The notes beneath the pieces were generated by a model, which was not told the DNA's origin, searched no databases, and saw nothing but the letters and a program-made list of their open reading frames with translations. Positions 56,711 through 64,000 of a stretch of 64,000 nt of DNA are shown here, piece after piece. This DNA comes from Siphonodentalium dalli (taxonomy: Eukaryota > Mollusca > Scaphopoda > Gadilida > Siphonodentaliidae). How positions within the stretch are numbered: position 1 is the stretch's first letter; each line of letters begins with the position of its first letter. The stretch spans positions 203,930,618-203,994,617 of the forward strand of contig CP136065.1 of the NCBI GenBank assembly GCA_032622095.1, written 5' to 3'. The translations under genes were made by a program, and so were the position numbers.

Positions 56711-58938
56711 GTTGGCAATTTAAGAGAAAAGGGGCCACAGCAACAACAGCGAAACTAAATAACCAAATAAAAATAATAAAGAGCGTTTGGCGAACGCGGG
56801 CACCAACTCGGTCGACCGGTGAACCGCGGCGTGCCGCTGCACACCAGCCGACAAAGAAGGCCCCAGCGCTAACCAAAACAAACTGACAGAAGAGTGCAGG
56901 GTCACCGAGTGCTGTACACTCGGATGACCCAATGCAAATAAAGACGGAAAATCAAGAAGGCGTGGATGGCATAGCGACAAACGCGATCGATCAGAAAACA
57001 GTCTAAAACGGCCGTAATCTGGTCGACCGCACTCGGCGATACACCACCCACACACAATGCAGATTAAAGTAAACAAAGAGACAGCGCGACAACCACGCCG
57101 GTCAGTCAGCGAACAGCGGATTACCGGTGTACGAGAACCGCCCAGCGAAGTCGACGCACTGTCAACAATGCATAAGAGTGCAGGGTCACCGAGTGCGATA
57201 ATACACCCTGGTGACCAAGCACTAAAGCAGGGTTTCCGCGAGGGGAAAATTAATGAGTCCGTATTGGGGAAACACATAACGCGACGGGACGACCATGGTT
57301 CGTCCCGTTGGGTGAAAATTTTGTTATTTGACACTGAAAAGTAGCAATTTCCTTGCACATAAGAGTCTCACAAAGCAACCAAAGCTACGTATATATTACG
57401 CAAGTCAATCATTTCCGTGGGTGCATTAATTCTGTTGATGGTATCCAGATAATCAATCAACTAATTACGCACATAAGACTGCCGTCTGATTGAAGATTAT
57501 ATATAAATGAACAAGCTACTAGTTATTGTTTACAAATTTATACAATAAGATTCCGATGAATCTAAACACTACAAAACATCTATGCATTGACCAATAATAG
57601 ATAGCAAGGAGAATTGAATAAAGTATTTCCTAGAATTGCAAGCAGCTTCTGTGAAAATGAAACTGACATGATATACGCTGTCAATCGTAAAACTATTTGT
57701 GCGCTGTGACGTCATACTGCAGGAGCTATTTATAGCGGCAAAATACGAATGGTAGCGACACAGGTATTTGGCACCAAAAAAAAATAATAAAAAGAGATTT
57801 TTATTAAATTTAAAAACAAAAATTGTGCCTAATACCTGTGGGTAGGGACATCTTTCACTCGGAACGCGTAGCTTGTTCACTAGTCTCTATATATTAGTCC
57901 ATAAACTGACGACCGCAATTGCTTATTATGCGCATAGTCAACAAAATCCCAACGTGATTTATTTCACAGTAAAACGGAACCTGTCCCGAAATCAGTCTTT
58001 ATAGTGGGAATTCATAGTGACAAGTTAACAACACCATTCATTTGAACCATATTACATACATGGGTGATAAAGACAAACACATACGTACCCCCTCCCCAAT
58101 ATGGAGATAATGTCAAAGGACGGTAAATAATAGTTGCGTTGTCCCCAAGCACAATCAACGACGCACGTGTTCACATCTCCCGCCAAATTATATTTTATAA
58201 CACGTTGGCTAAAACTCCGTTCTATACCTCATGGACTCTGCAGGGGGACCCATTTATTATGTACCACCGTACGATAGCACGGGATCTCGGAGAGGAGCAG
58301 TTTCATTCATGAAAATCCCGTGCATAAAAATGTCCCGACTAAGAAATTCGGCGTTCTTTGATCAAATTATGTAATCCTACGATATCACGGGATTTTCGAG
58401 CATGAGTAGTTTCATCCCGTACACAAAAATATGCATATTCAGCAGTCCGACATTTTTTGATGTTACCGCGACATGCATTACGCTGTATCTAACGTCGCTA
58501 TTTGACCCGCTTTTTCACCAGTATTCTATTTAACACCCGAACTCCCGTTGTAACCGGAATTGTTTACGACATTGCGACTGACATTTGGTATATGTATGAA
58601 CCAAACAGATAATATGCGAGGGGAATGAGGCCGTCCTACGGACGCTGAGCCGTACTAACGGAAACCCTGACTAAAGAGACAGAATAAAATAACGTTGAGC
58701 GGACAACACAGCGACATACCCGATCGAGCAGAAAACAGCCTAAATCGGCCGTAATCTGATCGACCTGGCACGTCGATGCGCCGTCCACCCAGAACAATAG
58801 AAAATAAAAGTACTTCGCCAAAACACTGGCGAATAGAAGGGAAATCAGGGACGGTCCGTGGTCGGGGTGGGGGTGGTTTGAGAATAAAGAACGTCCGGGT
58901 ACACAGTTCCAAGAATAGTTGTAATAACATTGAGTGAA
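56711..58938 (-). other. Inter-ORF spacer of element H, interrupted
   Basis: It has the same tandem layout as B: hairpin units at 56899-56930 and 57183-57216, 284 bp apart. The second unit is cut by the hAT-like element right after ...CACTAAAG and resumes at 58670. Without it the spacer is about 0.78 kb. Confidence 0.65.
57228..58669. mobile_element. hAT-like non-autonomous DNA transposon, 1442 bp
   Basis: Inverted ends CAGGGTTTCCG (57228-57238) and CGGAAACCCTG (58659-58669), flanked by ACTAAAG on both sides (57221-57227, 58670-58676). The uninterrupted site is seen in element B (GCACTAAAGAGAT at about 15980). hAT elements make 8-bp duplications; seven are clear here, with the eighth possibly changed. 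Inside there is a duplicated block of about 110 bp (58266-58370 and 58378-58470) and no transposase. Short frames such as 57569-57880 on the minus strand are not credible genes. Confidence 0.68.
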
Positions 58939-60256
58939 TCACATCTCCGACAGCACCGAATCATAATTTGAAGGGCCACCCTCCTCATCCGGACCAGCTT
59001 GCACGTCTGCCAATGTCTTCTTGTAGGTATCGTCATCATTCGATGAAGACGAAGCGGATCTCTTCAGGGGGTTCCGCGTCCCCGACGTGTCCATGGTAGA
59101 AGAAAAGAGTGACGGACTGTCGATGAATCCATAATCAGAGGCCTGGAAGGCAGCCTGGGTCGCGGTAGACAAACCTACCTGACCAGGGCCGACCTGGCTG
59201 GCCTCCCGGGAGGGAGGGTGCGCATCAACAGGGTGCGAGGCACCCTGCTCGGAATCGAGGGATTCCGGGACTACCGTGACTACCCCCAGTGTCGCGGAGG
59301 AAGGCTCCCCCGGAGGGACTGAGGGGGGAGGCTTATCCCCCTGTTTCACAGTAGAGTCCTCTACTGGAGTGACAGGGGTCGCTCCCAACTGACCAACAGG
59401 GGTGAGGTCCCCCTGCTGCTGGTCGGTTATCGAAACCGCCAGCTCCTCCCGTGTCGCAGTGGAGATGGACTCCACTGGAGTGACCGGAGGGGGAAGACTT
59501 ATCCCCCTGTTTTGCAACAGGGGTTGCTTCCTTCGCAACCACAACAAACTCGTTCTCCCCGATCTGTATCGAAGATCCACCGAGCGCCTCAGCATAAGTC
59601 GTCTTCGGTGGGGGGTGCCTTCTGGTGCCAGAAACGATGTCGCGCTCCTTCCTTCGCTGCTCCACCCTCCTGGGACAGAGCTCCCAGGTCCGGGTGTGCC
59701 CCACTCCCCGGCAGGCGAAACATAAATGCGGTCGACCCTTAATTACGATAGGAATGAACTGTCCATTTGATGTGTCGATGGAATACGGCATTGAATCGAT
59801 GCGGTTGCTATTTACAGTCATATGTACCAATTTCGTTCCATTGGCTACACTGCGTCCCTTCACGTAACTGGTATCATCCCGAATAGAATGAATCTGTCCA
59901 TAGTTCCCCAGGACACGAGAATAAACCTCGGATCTAATGAAGAAAGGAACCCATAGCAGCTTGATAACAATTTCCTTCTTGAAAAACGGGGATAGCTGCA
60001 TCCCGATGCCAGCCTCCGGAAACTCCAAAGTGCGAATTGACTCATAGGTGTCCATGTGCTGGATGTGGTCTAGGGTAAGATACCACGTGGTGGGCCGCGA
60101 AAGTCTGAACAAAGCATCCACCACGCCCATATCGATCTCCGTTCCGAGCAGGTCGCCCATCTTCTCGGTAGTCATCTTATACTTGTTGTCGCCATCCACC
60201 TTAATTTCTATGGTCCTGGCCGCCAAAAACTCATCATAAAGTCCGTCAGCCGCCAT
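58939..60256 (-). pseudogene. ORF1 of element H (zinc-knuckle RNA-binding protein), one frameshift
   Basis: Starts MAADGLYDEFLAARTIEIKV at 60256. It contains MGDLLGTEIDMGVVDALFRL, SPFFKKEIVIKLLWVPFFI, VYSRVLGNYGQIHSIRDDT and the knuckle CFACRGVGHTRTWELC (C-x2-C-x4-H-x6-C) at about 59715-59665. A shift in a run of G near 59488 is the only break. The tail has four related repeats of the KQGDKPPPSVPPGEPSSAT and VTPVESISTATREEL kind, then NPLKRSASSSSN and an acidic end DSVLSEM at 58939. It is the best preserved K-type ORF1 here. Confidence 0.87.
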
Positions 60257-60327
60257 AGCTGCGTCCCTGACTGGCTGACCAAACAAACAGCAATCAAAAT
60301 AATCAATAAGCAATAATCAAAAACCGC

Positions 60328-60360
60328 CACTTTGAACTAGCCAAAAGGCCGAGAAGCGAT
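60328..60360 (-). ncRNA. U2: U2 snRNA gene, 5' fragment, upstream of element H
   Basis: The minus strand from 60360 reads ATCGCTTCTCGGCCTTTTGG and ends TTCAAAGTG. The AAGATC segment appears as AGTTC, so it is changed and shortened like the other 5' pieces. Confidence 0.9.
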
Positions 60361-60954
60361 GCCGATTTTTCGCGAAAAAAAATCGGGTCATTCAGCAGTA
60401 CCCGTCGAGAAAATGGTTTTAATAAAAGGTGTGTCGTCATCAAATCCCTGGAATCGACATGAATCCTGAAAAAGAAAGAAATATGCATGAGAAGCGAAAA
60501 TGGCGAAATTCCGGTGTTTTGCATGAAGCATGTGTTCGGATTTTGTTACAATTTAGAATAAACACAAGAATTTCGTCATTTTTTTCGTGACTCCATTTGA
60601 GACGTACGACGTACGTTCTTCTGACTCTATTTATTACTGTACTGTTGATCCATTGATCCATTATAAGCTCATCGAGTCGTGCAAACCAAAATGTTGCGAA
60701 AGATGCTGAATGTCGCGAAATCTGAACTTTACTTTTTTGCAATAGTTTTCTTTGCATTTGTGAAATTACGTTAAGGGTGATTTAGAATAAACTTTGTTCA
60801 TTGTAATATGAATGCAATGCAAACGCTCTTTATCAACAATGTGTGGTATCTGTTCTTATCAGCATGACATCTAAACATTCCAAATGGAACTCTGTTCCAT
60901 GACAGAAGGTACAGAGAGGTTGGAGGGGGGAACTAATTTTAGATTATTTAAGAA
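60361..60954 (-). promoter_or_regulatory. U2 array spacer 4
   Basis: 594 bp, nearly the same as spacers 1 and 2, with an extra TGATCCAT duplication near 60650. The start-site inverted repeat, A/T box (TTTTATTAAAA at about 60415-60430), octamer-like site and inverted target copy (60838-60859) are all present. Confidence 0.65.
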
Positions 60955-61104
60955 TGGGCCGATCCCGGAGGTACTGCAATACCGGGCCAACCCGTGGCGA
61001 GGTTAGAGCAAGCTCTAGGCCACTCGCCTACAGTCAAAAATCAGTTTAATATCGAAGTCCCCATTTGGGGACGTATCAGATATTAAGCTAATAAGAACAG
61101 ATAC
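60955..61104 (-). ncRNA. U2: U2 snRNA gene, 3' fragment, downstream of X3
   Basis: Starts at nt 36 (GTATCTGTTCTTATTAGC at 61104), five bases later than the 3' pieces next to K-type elements. Stem IIa has one change (ATTAG), while stem IIb, the Sm site GATTTTTGA and the terminal loop are normal. Confidence 0.92.
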
Positions 61105-64000
61105 TTTTTTTTTTCTTTTTCTTTTTCTATAAAAGACTCAGAAATCCGGTTGTGAGACGCCAGGGTACGAAACCGGGACTGATCGCAAACCAGTCTATCC
61201 ATCATAGTCCTTTTGGACCCTCCTGTTATGCTGGACTTTTCAAAAAGTCATCTTTTTGGGTCATCTTTTAAGTATATTGTATTTTTTTCTCGGGATTGGT
61301 ATTTTTTGTCCCGTATTTGTATATATTTTTTTTTGTATCTGTTCTTTATTGCATAAGAATAATACGAGATCGAATCGATTGGTGACAAGAATGCGGCCGA
61401 AACCACTCGCCCGATATAGCAGTACATTGAAACAAACAATATAATCAAAACTGGAATACTATTTCATTCAGTGTGGTTGGATCAATGAGGGCACCCCAGT
61501 GGTCTGTGAACAGAGTCACCGGGAGCCTCGCATGATCAACCAAAATCCTACCTATGAGGCAAGCTGAAAAGTAGGACTTCAGGTCATCACGCGTGTATAA
61601 TTTCGAGTCATGTTTAATAATGTTTCGGACAGTCCAGACAACGAAGCGATACCGTCGAAGTCCGGACCCCCGAGAGGTCCTTCAGGGACGGGTGAACCCC
61701 GAAAAGAACCAAGTCAGTCGTGAAATTGATCGGCCTGCCTGCGACCTTCTCCAGCAACGAAGTCAGAAAAGCTCGCAGCGGCCGCACGAAAGCACAATTG
61801 CCAAAGAGATGTAAAATGGACTCCCTTCGTGTGCAAAAGGCACATTCCGGGTCACGAGAAATTCCCAGCACATATAAACGTAAATTGGTCAGAATACGCT
61901 GGTGATAAACTAACCAATTGAATCCTCTGTGAAGAGGTTCGATGAACCGATCGAGATTTGCCTTCCACACGGCAGCGAAACTGATGTGGGGATAGGCAAG
62001 CGCGATCGGACAAAGAAGGTTGCCGTATACTTTTGTCATTAAATGATCGTAAAGCTGCTTAGTGGTCGCCGAAGACCAGTCAATGCCATCATTTTCTACC
62101 CTTTTATAAATATCAAGGCATTCTCTGTAAAATGTAGGCATGGTCAGAGAATGCGGGTCGAGGTTCGAGGAAAGAGCAGGGTTGACGTGTCGTAAGGACA
62201 TGCCTAGCCAATAGCGCGCGAAATAAAACCATTTGCTCTCTGAAGTGAGTATAATTTTGCGGACATGGGCCAGCTTCAGCGATTGAAGCTTTATATCAAT
62301 GTTGACTGTGGTAAGACCACCCCTTTCGGGACACTGATATAAAACGTCACGCTTTACTGGCTCCATCTCGCGGCCCCATATAAATTTAAACATGCAGCGT
62401 TGAATGAGTGTGAGGTAATGTTGGGGCATTGTCGAAACTTGGCCGATATACCATAGCTTAGAAAGAGCTAGAACTTTCGAAATCAGAGATTTGCCGAAAT
62501 ACGACAACTTCCGGGAAGTCCAAAGGTCAAAGGTCTTGAGGACCTTCGTCACTATGGCATTCCAGGAGTCGTCCGCGGTGAGTGTCCGGCCATAGAAAAC
62601 ACCTAGTAACTTTTCGACCCCATCCGGCCACGAAATGCCAAAGGCATGATCATTGGAAACCCGAAAGTGACCGAAGGCAATGCCCTTTGTTTTCAGTTTG
62701 TTAAGTTGTGCGCTGGATGCGCGGCCGAAAAAGTCCGCCCAATATAAAAACCGTCCAACCGAATGCTCAGTGGAACAGAAACAAGTGGAGTCATCTGCAT
62801 ATAGGGAAATTTTAGCTTGCTCCGCGGAACCGGGAATGGGAACCCCGATTATAGATTTGTCTGCCCGAACTTTAATTGCCAAAGGTTCGATGCACAAGAC
62901 GTAAAGCAGGGGAGATAATGAACAGCCTTGTCGGACAGATCTAGTAATTTCAAATGGATCAGAGATGTGTCCATTAATGACGACAGAGCTGCGTACATTG
63001 CTGTACAGCAGCCTGACCCAATTAATGAACATAGGTCCGAAACCATAAGCTTCCAAACAACGGAACAGCCACTTGTGCTCCACTCGATCAAAAGCTTTTT
63101 TTTGGTCCAAAGAAACGAAAGCGAGGGGCAAACGCTTTTGATCGATGTAATCAATTATATTTCGGAACAGATGCAAATTATCTGTGATTGAACGACCTGG
63201 GACAGAGCAAGTTTGGTCGGGGTGTACAACATCGCCGATAACTCTACTCAGTCTGGTAGCTAGAGATTTGGACAGGATTTTATAATCCAAGTTCAACAAG
63301 GAAATGGGCCGCCAAAACGAGAGCTGGTCCTTTTTTTGGCGGTCTTTACACAGTAATATGACGTAGCCCAGTCGTTGCGAATATGATAATACACCCGATT
63401 TGTATGACAAGTTATATAGATAGTGCAAAATCGGACCGAATAAGTCAAAAAATTCCAGATAGAAACCGCGGGTAAGGCCATCGGGGCCGGGGGATTTGCC
63501 AGCCTGCATTCGACCGAGAGATTCTCGAATCTCCTCCAGACTGACGTCACCCTCGCACGAGCTAGCCCGCTCCGCAGACAATATCGGGACAGAACCTAAA
63601 AGGTCGTCGATTGCACCATCGTCAGTAGGTTCACTCCGATATAGGTCAGAGTAAAATTGCCGAGAATACTGCAAAATGGTCTCACTGGTGTCATGCGTCG
63701 CATTGCCGTCACATAATTTAGTGATCAATTTATCTTCGGAATTTTTTGATTCCTTCATGTAAAAATAGCGTGACGGTTGCTCACTACAGTCGAGGATTTC
63801 CGCCCGAGAACGTATGATCGACCCCTGCTGTAAGGTCGCATTTAACTTTTTGATTTGTTCTTTCACAGCAGATAATTCCATGAGGTAATCGCCCGGCGAC
63901 AACCGCTCACAGTGTAATAATACCTGGAATTGCTTTTCTAACTGGCAAATAGCGCTACGTTTAATTTTTGATTTCGATTTAGAATGCGCGACACAAAATG
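61105..64000 (-). mobile_element. X-type LINE X3, 3' half, running off the right edge
   Basis: An impure A tail (61125-61105) abuts U2 nt 36. Then come a 3' UTR of about 0.32 kb and ORF2 up to the window edge. The 5' end is not visible. Protein blocks match X1 over the whole shared range (for example GRMQAGKSPGPDGLTRGFYL against X1), which shows they are one family. X3 fills in the region that X1 has lost. Confidence 0.88.
61445..64000 (-). CDS. ORF2 of X3 (RT and C-terminal part), nearly intact, partial
   Basis: The frame is open from the window edge (FCVAHSKSKSKIKRSAICQL) to 61614. RT blocks: SIIRSRAEILDCSEQPSRYF, KSPGPDGLTRGFY, LSFWRPISLLNLDYKIL, HPDQTCSVPGRS, LDQKKAFDRVEH, RSVRQGCSLSPLL, ISLYADDSTCF, FGRASSAQLNKLKTK. 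The knuckle is CAFCTRRESILHLFGNC near 61845-61795. A shift in the CCCCC run at about 61668 makes the written frame stop at 61614. The family frame continues (RYRFVVWTVRNIIKHDSKLY) and ends at 61445. With a single slip it is the least damaged ORF2 here; its endonuclease part lies outside the window. Confidence 0.88.

Larger units (their letters stand above)
52880..60327 (-). mobile_element. K-type (Keno-like) LINE, element H, full length, carrying a hAT-like insertion
   Basis: Lies between the U2 5' piece at 60328 and GTG at 52879. Without the 1.44-kb insertion at 57228-58669 it is about 6.0 kb, the same as B, and the two agree closely throughout. The 5' UTR is 71 nt, followed by ORF1, the spacer, ORF2, the 3' UTR hairpins and an impure A tail (52915-52880). 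Confidence 0.93.

Noticed and set aside
61134-61240. tRNA-like stretch in the X3 3' UTR
   Set aside because: A short resemblance to a T-arm was noticed, but no full cloverleaf with A and B boxes could be drawn.

Overview
What the window is. This is metazoan nuclear DNA, most likely from a marine invertebrate; the species cannot be named from the sequence. It shows no intact host protein gene. The backbone is a tandem array of U2 small nuclear RNA (snRNA) genes, all on the minus strand. Every U2 gene visible here has been broken by site-specific LINE retrotransposons. U2 is recognised by its 5' end (ATCGCTTCTCGGCC...), the branch-point recognition segment GTGTAGTATCTG, stem IIb (GTCCCCAAATGGGGAC), the Sm site GATTTTTGA and the terminal stem-loop. 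Four near-identical spacers of about 585-607 bp (10895-11478, 17653-18237, 41148-41754, 60361-60954) link the 5' piece of one U2 gene to the 3' piece of the next gene upstream, which shows a head-to-tail array.

The LINEs. All carry an ORF1 with a CCHC zinc knuckle and an ORF2 with an AP-type endonuclease (LNCNGL, LQETH, GDFN, SDHD), a reverse transcriptase (FDRV, YADD) and a C-terminal Cys/His knuckle. Known U2-targeted LINEs include Keno (Tx1 clade, AP endonuclease), which these resemble. I use three working labels. K-type (elements A, B, C, D, E, H and a short inverted tail) is about 6.0 kb and inserts at U2 nt 30/31 (human numbering) with a GTG duplication. F-type (elements F and Y) is about 5.3 kb and primes at nt 35/36 with a 10-11 bp duplication. 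X-type (X1, X2, X3) also primes at 35/36 but has a duplication of about 17 bp. All but one lie in the same direction as U2.

Layout from right to left, which is the direction of U2 transcription: X3 (64000-61105), U2, spacer, U2, H (60327-52880, carrying a hAT-like insertion), 15 nt of U2, F (52864-47520), 17 nt of U2, the 5' part of X2 (47502-46101), unrelated AT-rich DNA with a Helitron-like element (43448-44002), E (42803-41912), U2, spacer, U2, D (41115-40741), an inverted plus-strand K tail with U2 target sequence (40455-40607), Y (40450-35447), a divergent U2-like copy, a small A-tailed element, 14 nt of U2, X1 (34713-24062, interrupted by a 1.76-kb TIR transposon and a 5.1-kb block holding a second Helitron-like element), C (24061-18393), U2, spacer, U2, B (17618-11634), U2, spacer, U2, and A (10861 to beyond base 1). 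Element A is interrupted by a plus-strand L1-like LINE at 7135-10564 and a piggyBac-like element at 154-5389.

How the parts relate. The array offers the same roughly 20-bp target over and over. Three LINE lineages have used it with different nick positions, and the resulting dead U2 genes have then served as landing sites for other transposons. Most ORFs carry frameshifts or stops. The best preserved are ORF2 of X3 (one frameshift in 2.5 kb), C (one 13-nt deletion), H (one frameshift) and F (two frameshifts).
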